The position numbers were made by a program, and so were the translations under genes. Below, piece by piece: positions 25,509-39,500 of a stretch of 64,000 nt of DNA. The notes under the pieces were generated by a model, which was not told where the DNA came from, ran no database searches, and was given only the letters and a program-made list of their open reading frames with translations. The DNA is from Bradysia coprophila. Taxonomy: Eukaryota; Arthropoda; Insecta; Diptera; Sciaridae. Location: the NCBI RefSeq assembly GCF_014529535.1, contig NC_050736.1, positions 3,906,001 to 3,970,000 of the forward strand, read 5' to 3'. The first letter of the stretch is position 1. Each line of letters starts with the position of its first letter.

Positions 25509-27412
25509 AGAAACGATTTTCGCCAGGTATTCAGAGTCATCAAAACCGAAAATACGAAACAGGTATATAGAAAATAGACACATTCAAAACTCGAATCGTT
25601 TGTGACGTAAGTCCATATTGTGACGCTAATTTATTTAATTTATTTGTAAAAATGATTATAAAACAAAAAACAGAAAAAAAAACATAATTTTGCGTATGCA
25701 AACGGCTATTACAGTGGAATCAAAATAGAATTTTTTTTTTAAACTAACTAGTCCATTGAACTCAATTCATTGCAAATTTTACCTAAAAATTAATTCGATT
25801 TAATAGATTTATAAGTTAACAGCAAGAACTCAGTGAAATTGATGAAAAAAACAGCATAATTTCTAATTAATTCGCATACTAAGAGTCAGTATTCTTTAAA
25901 AAAAATTATGATTAGAGATCCAGCTCAACCAGAACATGACATCAGATGACATCATTCACATACCTGATTGGTAATATCAAGATTAATAATAAGGACGAAT
26001 GAGATGAGAATTGATTTGAAATTCAAAATTTAGTGATAAACGATCAAAAAAAATGTTTTTCTGACTCTTCTAAATAAAAAACCGAATAGATCGATTAACT
26101 GACTTTGAGACTAGGTCAAACTGTTGCATACGCTGTAAATGATTAAAGTGACACATAATTTTGTAAATTGATGTTGAAGTGTGCCAAAATATGAATTTAA
26201 TTTCTTCGCATGAAAATAGTTTATTATTAATAACTTATCCGAGACAGATGAGCGCTGACACTGTTTAATTTAAATAAATGTTGTTGATAAAAATCGGCCA
26301 GCGACTCAATGAGTGGACTTTTTTGAATGTCTGTCTTGAGTATGAGAGTATTATGTTTTGAAAGCCTACCACTTTTGATGTTTCACAATTTTTTTCTTTT
26401 TAATTTATTTAAACTAACTTTTCTCCACTTATTTAATTTATTTATTTATTTATTATTTTGACAACAAAAATTGTGTATTTGCCATTTTGTAAAAAAGATT
26501 TTTTATAAAAAAATAAAATTGTTATAACAAAATAAACATCTTTTCGTTTTTATTCATACTGAAAAACCTTTACATTATCATTTTCTCGAAATAAAAGTAC
26601 ACCAAACTACCTCAACATGTTGAAAACTGTAAATGAGTATTTTTTGATCTGCCACAGTACCTCTGTCGCCTTTATTGTCAGCAACAATAAATAAGAAGTA
26701 CATCGTGCCCCTGTCCCATATAATCTATGTGAAATTGAATCACAATAACATTTCAATTACCCGCAATTTCAATTCAAATCTATAGCAGATGACATTACAG
26801 TAAGCAACGCTCCGTCGCCGTGCAGTGGAATCGTTATTTCATTAAAAATTTACAAATATGTTCGATGGCAGGGTTCTTTGACATTACGATTTAGCAACGG
26901 ACTACAGAAGCATTTTACAGAACCCAAATCATGAAAACTGAAAGCACTTTCATTCCAGAAATTCAGTTGATAAACCAGTGTCAACGCGAAGATTAACGGG
27001 GATTCAATTCACTTTCCTCTTTACCCTGTAAAGGTTCATGTAAAGTGAAATTTGAAAGCGAAAGCTATCGAGACATTTGTACAGTAGCGATCCCGGCTAG
27101 GTAGCACTCACCAGTTGCTCCACTGCACGTCACTAGACAGAAAAGCATAAAAAACAGTTAAAATAAAATGGTTTGTTCCGATGCAACGAGATTTACTCTC
27201 AAGTGTTCTAGAGTAGGAAGTTTCAGAAAAATCTTATGGTTGACATAGCGCCTGTCTTAAGGAATTACATTTTCAAAATTCCTAAAAATTTAAGTTTAAT
27301 TTTTCGTTGGTTAGCTCGGGCCATCAAACACAACTGAGAAAGTCATAAAACGAACATAGGTATTTCGATAAGTGATCTCAAGAGTAAATATAGCGAAAAT
27401 CGATTGTAACAT
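25509..27412. other. 3' UTR of the second mucin gene and intergenic sequence
   Basis: AT-rich sequence after the TAA at 25506-25508. Several AATAAA-type signals occur near 26510-26535, which could mark the transcript end about 1 kb past the stop. Nothing protein-like was seen up to the foldback element at 27.4 kb. Confidence 0.5.
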
Positions 27413-27835
27413 TTAAGAGGCATCGATGCTTTATTAAAAAACCATACATTTGGGCGTTTTTTTAAATACTGGATTTTAGTTTACTTTTGATGATATCTTT
27501 CCACCAAAATTCATTTAAAAAAAATCTACGACAGCAATAACGCCCAGAATATGTTAGCCTTCAAATGAAAAAAGTTTTGGTTGTAACAGTTTGACCAGCT
27601 CTGAGAAAAGTCAGCAGTTCAACAAAATTTTCATAAACTGCTCCGTTTTCTCAGAGCTGGTCAAACTGCTGCAACCAAATCTATTTTCTGTTGAAAGCTA
27701 ACACATTCGTGGTCTTTATTGCGGTCGTACATTTTTGAAAATGAATTCTGGTAGAAAGACATCAAAAGTAAACTAAAATCCAGTATTTAAAAACGCACTT
27801 TATGCTTTTTAATAGAGCATCGATGCCTCTTAAGA
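27413..27835. mobile_element. Long palindromic foldback element
   Basis: TTAAGAGGCATCGATGCTTT at 27413 is mirrored by AGCATCGATGCCTCTTAA ending at 27833. Almost the whole of each arm pairs: GGATTTTAGTTTACTTTTGA with TCAAAAGTAAACTAAAATCC, and CAGTTTGACCAGCTCTGAGA with TCTCAGAGCTGGTCAAACTG. The arms are about 190 bp around a centre of about 40 bp near 27620. No transposase is present, so it is non-autonomous. Confidence 0.85.
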
Positions 27836-27930
27836 AGCATACATTTGGGCGTTTTGTAGATAATGCATTTTAGTTTACTTTTAATGATATCTTTTACCAG
27901 AATTCATAATCAAAAATGTGCGATTGTAAC
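27836..27930. repeat. Partial second copy of the foldback arm
   Basis: Directly after the palindrome, CATACATTTGGGCGTTTT and TTTTAGTTTACTTTTAATGATATCTTT repeat the left arm (27446-27515) in direct orientation with several changes. This is a nested or truncated insertion of the same family. Confidence 0.7.
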
Positions 27931-28428
27931 TATGTTTCAATATTTCCAAAGAACACGATCTAGCAACGATTCATTCGTGAATGAAATGAAATTTGCAATA
28001 AACAACGTACAAACATCTATGGGGCCAACTGTGATAATAAATTGATAGTCTGGTACCACAAACGACTGAAACAAATTGTGTCAAAAGAGAAATCACGCAA
28101 ACAACATATGGAATTTCTCGGAATTTAGTTATTCATACCTTGCAAGTTACGTTTCATTACCACCAGCCTAGTCAAAATTTCCGTCTGAATTCTTCACCAA
28201 GGTTCACCTTCCCAGTAACGCTTATTTTCTTTTTCTTATTCGATCAAAGAACAGTAAATTCGTCTACGAAAGGCACCCGACTATAATACGAAAGACTGAG
28301 CTGTATACAATACATTTATGTCACTAATCTTCTCATTGATATGTTATCACGATACGACAGCATTTACATTTCCCTTCTCATTGTGATTTGTGTTCTTCAG
28401 AGTTTAATATTTTGTTGTTTTGTTGGAG

Positions 28429-30303
28429 ATGTCTAAATTAATTCTTTTGTTACTAATAACATTACAAGCTGACTGGATATTCGCTTCGTTACCATTAGTA
28501 ATAAATACTTGGAACTTTCAGTCAGCTACTGTGAAAGGTAGTAAAACTGTTGACAATTTCTGTTCTATCAAATTTGGTGAATCTAAATCTCACGATTCTA
28601 ACGATTATTAGCGTGGGAAACTGTATTCACGAATAAACAGAGTGCCGTTGATGCTGTTGTCGAAGGGTGTTCAGTATGTGAACGTGAACAATGCGATACG
28701 ACTGTAGGATACGGGGGAAGTCCAGACGAAAATGGTGAAACAACGTTAGACGCAATGATTATGGACGGGTAGTTATTATATTAATGTAAAATGTATCTCA
28801 CTGAACCAAACTTGAGCGCATAACTGAATTCTCTAGTGCGACCATGAACATTGGTGCAGTCGCAGCGTTAAGAAATATCAAAGATGCGATAGCAGTGGCA
28901 AGAAATGTTCTTCAAAATTCGAGGCATACTATGCTAGTCGGTTCACAAGCGACTGAATTTGCCATACAGATGGGCTACAAAAGCGAATCGCTGGCAACAA
29001 ATTATTCACAACAAGTGTGGCAGAATTGGAAAAATAATTCATGCCAGCCAAATTTTTGGATGGTATGTTATCGATACTGTAAAACGTCTGCCTGTTTATT
29101 ACGCAGAGAAACAGTTGTGCGACTCCAATTTATAAGCAATTAATTATCGTTGCAACACGTAACACTTTCTAAAAATTTAACGTAACTTTAATTACCCACA
29201 ACAGTAACACACGCCCCGAACAAAAGTGGCCGAAACGAATCGTATGAAAATCGGAGGGCCATGATACCTATGATAAAATGGTGTTTGGAAGAAATTTTTA
29301 TTTAATAAAAACCACCACTTTCCCTACACCACTCTTTCTCGTGATATTCTGCCTAGGCATGACCGACAAGAACCGCTGAAACAGCCAAACTCAGCCGCTT
29401 TTGTCCGAGTCGTGTGATTGTATTAACGCTATTTAACTTTACGAAGAAGAAGTAAAAAAGTAAAATGATTTTTCTATTACTACGTTAGAACGTACAACCG
29501 AACAGTTCGACTAGTTGTGGACCGTATGAACCACTTTCTGACAATGAAGTAGACAACTTTTGGAATACAAGAGACTATTACGCAAAGCATAAATTCGGTT
29601 CAGGTCATCACGACACAATTGGAATGATTGTAATCGATAGGAATAAGAATGTTGCTGCTGGTACTGACATTTTCATTCTCATTTTCCCTGTAAATTTCTA
29701 GTCAATATATTTTTACGCAGGAACAAGTACAAACGGTGCGAGACACAAAATACCAGGGTAAGTATTAGCATTTTGGAGAAGATAGAAGATATTTTACCCT
29801 TCTGAAGGGTTTCGGTAGTAGTGGTTTGGGTGTAGAGTTATTGAAAAATGCAATTCTAACTTATGTGACCCTAATACTTGAATAAAACTAATCAAATTAC
29901 AGGCGAGTCGGTGACTCTCCAATACCAGGCTCAGGAGCGTATTGTGATAATAGCATTGGTGCAGCTAGTGCTACAGGAGACGGCGATATAATGATGAGGT
30001 AACAAAGTACAGCAAGCAATTCCAGGTTTTATTTTTAATTTGCCTAACTATCACCACAGATTCTTACCCGCCTTATTGGCTGTGGAATTTTTACGCGCCA
30101 ATATGACTCCCCATAATGCGGGCGAAATGGCTTTACGCCGAATCGTTCCACACTATCCGGATTTTGTAGGTGCAGTCGTTGTCGCCAACATAAATGGTGA
30201 CTATGGTGCTGCTTGTCATGGTATGGTGGATTTTCCATTTTCTGTGTATACAGCATCGACAGGGAATGTTGTGAAACGAGTCAAATGTTTTAGTGTTAAT
30301 TAA
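28429..30303 (+). CDS. AGA: Aspartylglucosaminidase (N4-(beta-N-acetylglucosaminyl)-L-asparaginase)
   Basis: Exons 28429-28537, 28612-28768, 28837-29062, 29489-29660, 29721-29757, 29903-29998 and 30060-30303 total 1041 nt, giving 346 residues, the length of the human enzyme. The enzyme is a lysosomal N-terminal nucleophile hydrolase. It cleaves the GlcNAc-Asn bond in the last steps of N-glycoprotein breakdown and is made as a precursor that self-cleaves before its catalytic Thr. Visible family marks are a signal peptide ([12 protein letters not shown]), INTWNF at the mature start, GCSVCE with [17 protein letters not shown], the nucleophile in GHHDTIGM (Thr codon 29615-29617) and [21 protein letters not shown] with GDGD. 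The stop follows [10 protein letters not shown] directly. A further exon near 30352 is possible but less likely. All introns are short except the 426-bp third one. Confidence 0.95.
29200..29430. repeat. Probable foldback element in the AGA intron
   Basis: AACAAAAGTGGCCGAAAC near 29219 is roughly mirrored by CAGCCGCTTTTGTCCGAG near 29391. The pair sits in the only long intron of the gene. The match is imperfect (about 15-20 bp), so confidence is moderate. Confidence 0.4.
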
Positions 30304-33300
30304 AATTCTATTTAATTGAAACTCTTGTTGTTTTGCATTTTTCCTACTCAGACTGTTGCTACTACAACGTGACTACGATTCATCCATGCGACGACCATGA
30401 AAAATAAATTTTGTTGGTCCAAATCTGGAAACTGTTTACTATTATGTGACCAAAACTAATTTCGTTGAAAAGAGAATTTCATTTTCTTTATTATTAACCA
30501 TTAGTCAAGTTTTATTATTTCCTAATTTCTCCATATCTCTCCGCTGATGGAAGAACATTTTTTTCAAATAACTCGTTATTTTAACACTCAATCTGAGTGG
30601 TAATGAAAAAAACTTTCGCACAGAAAACGATAATGTCACAACCAATGGGGATATGCTCGTCTCAATTAATAATCATTAGCATTATTCGAACGATAAATTG
30701 CAACAAACCGTCAATGGAAGCCACTTTCAATAAACGCAAAAATATTACATCGTCATTTGTACTAACTTGAACTATGAATTGACTTGTCCATTTATCTGAA
30801 AATCTTATTGATGGTACAGGTACAGCAGACATAGTCAATATCGTGATAAGCTGAAGAAAGTAGGAAATATGAAATGTTTTTAGTGTTGTTGTAGAATTAT
30901 TATTTATACCGAGAGATGACTGAAACCACATATGGGTAATAAGAAATTGCCATTACCATTTGCATCTACACTGGTAATTTTATCGAACATTCAGCACTCA
31001 TCTATCATCACTTTCAAAAGACAAAACATAAATATTCTGTGCTAACCGCAAGGATGTCATTGCCTTAGAAGAAAATATAAACTCTTGCACGGAGTCGAAT
31101 ACATTTTATAATATTAAAAAAATTAAACGTTGCGGGTATTGTTGTAGTATGCACCGCAAAAATTAATTTTCGTTTTTTATTCGTCTTTCAACTGATTTTT
31201 GTTCGATTTAAAAACCATTTCTTGTTGTTTCTTCTTCTTTCATGCCTCCACGTTAATTCATTGAGGTAGAAATCATCAGTTGAAATATCGCAATTGTGTC
31301 GTGAACACTAACATTCCGCTTCGAAGCTCTATATTCAGTCCGTGCATTGTATCGTAGAATATAAAATCGTAATCTAGCATACACACTGTGTATATGTGTT
31401 ACGGAGAGTGCGGACTGTAGTTTTATTTTTTACTTCGTATGGTTGTGGTTTTGTTTGCTATTTCGAAAGGTTTAACTCAAGACGTATATTTCAAGATGGT
31501 CAATAGATCTTATTGTTTTGTGATGTGATGTGCAAGGTTTGTGTACAATTATTATTATTACTAAACAAATTTATTGGATGATATTGAACTGTGAATTCTA
31601 AGACTTTACCCATCACTCTTTTGGTTGGTGAAAAAAAAAATTATTTAAGATCATCGCTGCGCTAAAACCATTCACGTAAAGTTAACAATGAAGTAAAGAA
31701 GTATATGAAAAAATGAATGTAAACACAGTGTAATGAGAACATCATTGTCGATTACCGTTAGATACCACAAGTTCAGAGTACTCGCTGTAAATACCAATTA
31801 TTATTATGCCTTAGAGGATGATAATAAAGTCTTGCATTTTGCATTGTGAAGTGTTAAATGGAAAATTTCTCAAGCAATAAACTGCAATCCTTAAGTCCAT
31901 TAAAAGAAATTTATGTTAGATCAACTGCATTAACATAATTTACCGAGTCGATAACCAGCACACGAATTGGTAATCAATTGATTAGCATTTATTTTTCTCC
32001 AAAATTTGTTGTTAACAAGTTTTCGTGCGATAATTTAATGACGAAGACTTTCTCGATAAAAAAAAGCATGAAAAAGAAACTGGTACATAGAAGCCAGTCA
32101 TATGAGTTCTCTCAATGTTTATTTATAAAATTTAAATAGGCGAATAGGGCATGGCTTCAATACGCAGTTCTATTTGCATAAGTTATGAGTTTGAATAAAT
32201 TAAATTTTGATGTATTAATGTTAATTCGTTTGGAAATGTAGGCCGTCCGATAGGACGATTCACCCAACGTAACAAAGTCCATTTAAACTTGAACTTAACC
32301 GCTTCGTTCAAGCCGTAATTTCAGTTCCACAGTCTTGGTTACTACTTTGCGAATCGTTTTCACTGGGACGTGCGCAGTTTATTTATTTAGATCAAATTGC
32401 AATAAGATTAAATCAAGTTGGTATGTTGGCGTAAGTGTTCTTGTAGGTTTCTTTTTTTTTAAATCTGGTAACTGAACCAGTTCCAAGAAAAATTCTTAAA
32501 AGGCATACAATCAAATTGAATAAAAAAAAAAAATATTTTGATTAATCAAACAGTAACCGAAATAGACCGACTTCTATACGTTCCATGCCACACTGTAAAA
32601 TTTCAAATTTTTTTATTGCTTAATCAATTGCGAAAAATTTCTTTCCGTAGATGAAATACAAAAGACTGTGAAGATTCACACCGATTCTAGAGGCGGTATG
32701 GTAAAATAACTGTGAGATTGTTTAAATTGTACTAACATCACCACACCATTGTAAATATGCAAGCGCAACTATGTAAAATAATGATCTTTTTTTTGGACTA
32801 AGAGAAGCCGACCATGCGAATTGTTGAGGTTGTTGAGTTTCGTCTCCTAAGGAAGTCGGTGTTGTAATTTGCAGTTTCTTATTCGATTAATGAAAAGGCC
32901 ATTAATTAATGCTGATCTCTAAAACTGTGTTTGGTTGATTTTGAAGGAGACTGCATGCAACAAATTTTTACAAATTTAACTCTTATATCGTCAAAAAATA
33001 TCAGGAAACCGAAACACCTCTTGTTTGGCCATTCACAAATTATGCATGTGAAAAATGATGAATTTCAGACCTCCCTTCGCTTTCATACACAAAAATGTAT
33101 GAAGGAAACATCGAAAATGGGCACGATTTTCGAGAACTTCTCCTCCCTTTTTAATCTGCAAGCATAATCTGTGAACGACCTTTTATATGTTCTGAATGAG
33201 AGCACGACGATGCATCCTAATTTCCATTTAAAAAAAATCATTTCGCACAATCATGGACTTGCTGTTTAATTCATTTAACAAATTAAACGGCTTAAAAAGA

Positions 33301-34470
33301 ATCATTCATGAGACACGTACTGAATTCATCTACATACATTTGAATTTTTATGTATTGCTTGGAAGTAAATACGATTCGCAAAAATCTCTCAACAACAACA
33401 ACAACCAAAAAAAAAACGATAGAAGCTTGACGACCTGTGCATCGTGCTTCGCAAGATTGGCAGTGGTATACCTGGTTTAATAAATAACATACTGATGAGT
33501 ACCTACTCAACCGTATTATTGACAAATTATTTTTTGAAAAAAAAAGAACTTGTGGGATAGTTTTTTACATACCATCGAATTCGACATAACAATACAATCT
33601 GTACAAACATAGGAATATTTCGTATAATGATATGTACTCGTTTTTATCGAATTCCGATACAGAAATCTTGGCATACGCGAGTGATTATCGTAAGTAAATG
33701 TTAACGTACCGCCAAGTGTTGTAGGGCCACATAAATTATTTTTTTGTTGTTTTTAACATAACACGTACAATTGAAAGTTGTTCAAGCGAAAGTGAAATAC
33801 ATGTAATAGTTCATTGCTGCTCTGGTTGTAATGCGTATTTTAACGTACAGAACTTGCTTCACATACATATGAATATTATACACCTGATGATCGTTTCGAA
33901 ACTACTGTTTTGTTGACTTCTTCGAAATTATGTAAGTGAAGTCTTTTCAGCTATACAGAATTCTTTGAAATGAATACCTTCCTTACCGTCAGTTGTAATA
34001 TTGACTGATCGGTGTATATGTGATAATTAACATCTTATTGCTAAATATCACTTCAAATTGCGCAATTAGCAAAAAAAATAAAATTAACTTAGAATTCATG
34101 TAGAGCGTCGACTGTGTAAACACATTGAACACCAACTCATTCTCGTTTGAGATTTTAAATTGAATTTACATAACTAGAATTAATTTGTTGAACTGCTGAT
34201 TGGAAGAAATTAATCGGATTGTGATTTATGAAGTCACATACCAAGTCTTTGACATACTTACATTATAGACCGTAATGAAATTACGACAAGCATTCATATC
34301 GACAATGTTTTGAATGCAGTGAATTTGCTCACAGAATTAACCACAATTAATTAACACAATGACCGTATCCCTGAAATTTCCTGATTATAGCGATAATATT
34401 TGTGGCACAAAATGTATATCCTCGTGAATACAAAACACGAGACATAGTCAACCATTTTATGGAGCGAAAT
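30304..34470. other. Intergenic sequence, probably with the 5' region of the scaffold gene
   Basis: About 4 kb of AT-rich DNA after aspartylglucosaminidase with no protein-like ORF. The following gene has a 5' UTR intron (AG at 36546-36547), so its promoter and first exon probably lie in this gap. I cannot locate them from sequence alone. Confidence 0.4.
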
Positions 34471-34484
34471 CGCGAGGTGCAAGC

Positions 34485-34620
34485 CACTCAAAAGAGTTGC
34501 AAAGATTTGCAAAGAGTTATGCAAAGAAAGAGTAGCATCAGAGTTGCACGTTGAAAGAAAGAGTTACATCGGAGTTGTACGGTGATAAAGAGTTACAAAA
34601 GAGTTGCATTGGTCAACATT
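34485..34620 (+). repeat. Degenerate AGAGTTGCA tandem repeat
   Basis: Variants of AAGAGTTGCA, AAGAGTTACA and GGAGTTGTAC recur at least nine times at irregular spacing of about 10-20 bp. Spacing and sequence drift suggest an old minisatellite rather than a protein-coding repeat. Confidence 0.6.
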
Positions 34621-35125
34621 GTCTTATGTTCCATGAGGCCGAAACGGCTTCTCGATCTTCGATAGATTAGGATTCACTTCAGGGGAGGGCCATAGGCGCT
34701 GTTAGAAATTGTTTGTAATGTTGATTGGATGAAATTTATTCAAAAACTCGTTGGTATTTCGGTCTTAAATAAAAAAGGGTTCCAAAACCAAGGATCTATG
34801 TGCAATTTACAAAAAATAAAATTAATAAGAATGCATGTAGAGAGTTGATTGCGTTCAACCAACTCGCGTCCATTTTTTTAAGTTCATGGGTGACGGGATA
34901 GGGACTAGCAAAAGTTTAAAGAGAACAATGTTGTACAAGAATTTCTACCACACCAGTTGAGGCACATGGCATAGCTAAGGTCATGTAGTTACGACCAACA
35001 TGGGTCATATTGGGTTTGTGATACACTGAGCTTTAGAGAGGGGTTTGCCTTCGCCCAGCAACTGAAGATTGAAAATATTGCTTACCCTTAGAGTACTATA
35101 ACCTTTACAATGATATATCATATGT

Positions 35126-35690
35126 ATGAGTAGTGGCACTTTGTGCATGCTGCTCGAGCGTATATTTACATATGTCTACTCTAAAAATTCTGAATCTTAC
35201 GAAATTCTATACACTGGTTCGATAGCTGCCAATGTTTATAATATTTCGACTCAGCGTACCAAAATTAGTGTAAGTCAATGTCGTCAAGATTTTCTGAGTA
35301 GGTTAAGAGGTGTCCTTCGTCCTTGTAAATGTGTCCTAAGATATTCGAGAGACATACCTACGACGGTGCGTCAACAAATTTTATTATCTTACTTTCGTCA
35401 GTTGCACTTTCCCACACTAGCTGGTTTGAAGCAAATCATAAGAGTTCGACAACAGGTCATGAAAATATGTACAATCCATAATTTTCTAAACCACTTTGTT
35501 ACTCCTCACCGCTTTCTATTGATTTACCTGGAACACAATTGCTCCCGTACAAATTATAATCGATATTTTACTGAAAATAATTTTATCCGACATCATAAAG
35601 CCAATTTACTTTTATAATATATCTCCGCGAAAATTCATAAAAGAAATGGAAAGTTTATTGACTTTCGATGGACGAAAATAAAAAAATCAC
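35126..35690 (+). pseudogene. Possible 3' end of a decayed non-LTR reverse transcriptase
   Basis: An open stretch to 35617, followed at once by another frame (FYNISPRKFIKEMESLLTF, ending near 35690), has the flavour of the region after the reverse-transcriptase domain in non-LTR elements (LRYSRDIPTTVRQQILLSYF, then HNF...THPHR-like text). The frame change fits a decayed copy. No catalytic YxDD motif is visible, so this is a weak call made from composition and order only. Confidence 0.25.
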
Positions 35691-36583
35691 ATTTCTACAG
35701 TACATCGGTATACGTACATACGTACGTACGGTCCACCATTCATATGAGATTAAGTTTCCATGTGTATTCATCACTTCCATTTGTGATGATAGATCTCGTT
35801 TGATTAGAAACTATAAAAATTGTTTTTTTTTTTCCTTCTCTTATATTCATTATTGCCGCTGGTGAGTGATTTTTTTTTGTGTGATTCGTGTAGCTGTTGT
35901 TTTCATGTATGAATTTTCGAAGGTGTGATGTTTGTATATCACAATATGAAATGAAAGGAAAGAAACATTTCTTCTGAGATTATTTCCACCAACATTACCA
36001 CGAATAAACAACGCGTTACATGTGCATAATACAACATTCCACTTGCAAATAAGAGTTTTCACCGCATATCTTTCGAATATTTTTTTGTGAATAACATGGG
36101 AGAGTATATACAAGATCATGCATGAATATGAGCGATGATAATAATTGAATTTGATGATGACTGTGAATTCGGTGCAGAGTTGAATAAAATTTTCATTCTT
36201 AATTTATTTGAGTTGGACTTTCGAATTTTATTATGATGCTGATTGGATTCGAAGAGTTTTTGTTTATACCACGTTTGATAATTAAAATACAATGCTGCGT
36301 TGGAAACATTGGTTACAAACAAAACGAGCAGAAAAGATAATCATTGTTACGAATATTTCGTTTTATGAAACGCAAGTGTTTCACACACAATATTCAAATA
36401 GGTTGATGACAATAAGTTACGAAATATTTTAGCAAATGAGAAACAACTTTGAAACTTTGAAGACCAGTGACGATTCAATGATTTTCTATTTTAACTTAAC
36501 TGTAACCAAACATTTCTATTTCTAATTTTAAAATCTTTATTTTCCAGACAATTTATACGCGAGCAACCGTAATTTGATGCAAA
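35691..36583. other. 5' UTR and upstream region of the scaffold gene
   Basis: Low-complexity AT-rich DNA. A splice acceptor (TTTATTTTCCAG, ending 36547) precedes 36 nt of 5' UTR before the ATG at 36584, so at least one non-coding exon lies upstream. Confidence 0.55.
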
Positions 36584-39500
36584 ATGGGAAACTCGGGCAG
36601 TGCTCATTCAGCTGTGCCAAATTCCATCGATCACAACAATTATCGTCATTCACCTAGTCAATGGTCACAGTCGGTTCCACGAGAATCTACAAATCGCCAC
36701 ACGCACCAAATCAAAGTTTTACCAGAACTTAAGGGTGGTGCACGCCTTCGAGCCACCAATAATGGAAATATTTTACATGGTGGTGGGACGCTATCGGGGA
36801 GGAGAGATTTAGTGTTGCACAATGGTGTGTTTCGTACAAGAAGCACATCGTCTACGCGAAGTCCAGATCCGTCTGAAACGAGCACACGTCTGCCACCACA
36901 TCCACATCAGTTAATGCAACGCTCACAAACTCAATTAAATATCATAAGAAAACAGCCGGGGCTAGGTAAATTACCCGAAAATAATCCCATCAAACGGTCT
37001 GGATCAGAACCAGACTTGAGAGGAAGTGGTGATGAACGAAATGATGGTCCGAAGATGGACTCTCGAGGTAACATGGACAAAAATAATTTGCCAAAAGCAA
37101 AGTTAATAAGAAACAAGAAGAAGAAAGCGGCTCCTTTGCCACCCGTACAAGTGAAAGCAAATCAAGCATCAATGGAAAGAAAATCCCTGAACTACGATCC
37201 GAGTCGGTTTGGTTGGAAGAAGCCGGAAGAAAACTTACCTAATAATAAGGAAAATGTGGAGGAAAAGGAAGCTCCGAAAAAATTACGTTTATTCAAGACA
37301 AAAGCGGAAACCCAAAAAGGCAATGAAGTGACAGTATTTCAAAAAGAGATTGAAAAAGCCGCGCAAGCTAAAAATCATTTAAATCGATATTCAAATACAG
37401 AACGGCAATCATTTAATAGCCTCCCATTTAATCATGATACACACAATACTGAATTCGATCGACTGTCCGATCATCACGAAGAAAACGTACCGCCAATGCC
37501 ACAACTGTTTCGAAGAGAAAAATCGTTTGATTTGAGTTTGCTAATGCAACAGAAGCAATCACACTTTGGTGCCAATTCGTTTGCTAACAAAGAAACACAT
37601 TTACCATCAACAAACAACGTTGTTAATCAGCGTTCAATACCCGTAAGTCGCATGTCTTCAGTTGAATCTAAACTTCGATCGAGAAAGTTTTCACAGCCAG
37701 TGACATCACCTACAATATCCGGAAATAATACTGAAACGGACTTTAAAAAAGAATTGTTAGCCGCTACTCGTAGACGATCACAGAATATTATCTTAAAGAG
37801 ACAAGATGAATCCGCAGTAATCGATTCAAAATTGTTGAGCAAGAGCTGCGAGGAATTGGAAAAAAGCTTGCCAAATAAATCATTTGAAAAACCAGTGAAC
37901 AAGCCAATCGATGAAGTGAAACTTGAGGATTGTAGGAGTATCCGAAAGCCTCTGGCTAAAGAAGAAAACGAAGAAAGGCATCAGAATCATGTCATCGAAT
38001 CCGCAACGAAAACGTTTTATTTTGGTATGACTGGAGACCAGTCGATGCTAATGAACGAAGAATTACCAGTTATCCATAAATCCACCATAGATTTGATGCC
38101 TACATCGAATCACTTTTCCGAACTGGATTCTGAGTCTACCGATTCCAGTCTATCGTCAGCACTGATAGACCATTTCCCAATGCATTTAATCCAAACAATA
38201 GACGATCATCTGAATGACCCGGACAGTAATCCTAATGGAATTCAACTGCATGTGCGTCCAACACTACCGCGAAGGCAATACGAAGTTCCGCGTTTTTCAC
38301 CAGCTGCTGCCTGGAAAAATTTAGCATTAGATTGTGATGTAGCAACGAGTCCAGATGAAACAACGAATGTGTGCGAAAAGAAAAATTATAGTTCTTACAG
38401 TGCCAACGATGTGGACGTGGACGAACCTTCACTGAATCAGCAGTTGTTAGAAAGTCGAATCGAACGTGTATATAGAGATCCCATTCCTGGATTTCTCGAC
38501 AATAAAAGCGGAGATAGTGGAATTTCAGGAGATGCTGGAATGTTGCAGGAACGCCCTGAAAGTCCTACACTACGCGATGGTCAAAACAATGACAAAATCG
38601 GTCCGTTTCTTTTACCATGGACGCCACTGCAGGATTTAGGAGAAGAAAGTAGTTCAGACGATGCAGAAATGGCCAACTCGAAAGAAGAATTATCGAAGTT
38701 GGTCAATAGAGGTCATGTCTTCAGTTTATCCCTTCCACGTGAAAGTCATTTGCTTGGTTATGGCGGTGAAAATCTTCAGTTAGCTGATGCTAAAACATTC
38801 AACAGTCTTCAAAAATTAAAGCGCACAGTTTCAAGTGCATTCGGCGGAAGCAATGACAGTCGTGAGCAAAATAAGCCAACTATATACCACAATGAAAACT
38901 GGATGTTGAGTCGTTCAGCGCCTAATTCGATAGATAACAACCTATTCACGCCAGTTCTCAATACAACGTCAGAGTGTGGTGATGAGAATGAAGACTTCCT
39001 TCCGTATGAAGAAGATCGCCATGAACGCACCGACGAAATTGAAGAAAAGAGTCAACATAATGAATATCGTTCGTACCATCGACGTCCACGGCAGCAGACA
39101 CAAACTGAGCACAGCAAAATCTTACCGCCTTCTTTTAACTATCTTACGGGCGGCAAACATTTGATGTATCTGCCGAATCAAGAAAATGCCATTGGATATG
39201 ACGAACGAGATAGTTCACCGGTTAACATAGGTAGCGATCGTCGCTATGGAGCCGAAGCTATTGCTTCCGAAAATCGATCATCAAGTTTCAACGATGAAGA
39301 ATATGATGAACGAGAAAACTTACAAGATCCACCTGAACTCGCATTGAATTCAAATGTAAGTACGCTTCCGCATATCTTTGAACTGAATGAGTTTCGCTTA
39401 CATTTTTCATTGCATATTTTAGGGTAATCAACATTTAACTGACCTTGAGCCATCGCAATTTGCTTTCAAAATGAAAAACATCAATTCCGGAAAGTCTCGA

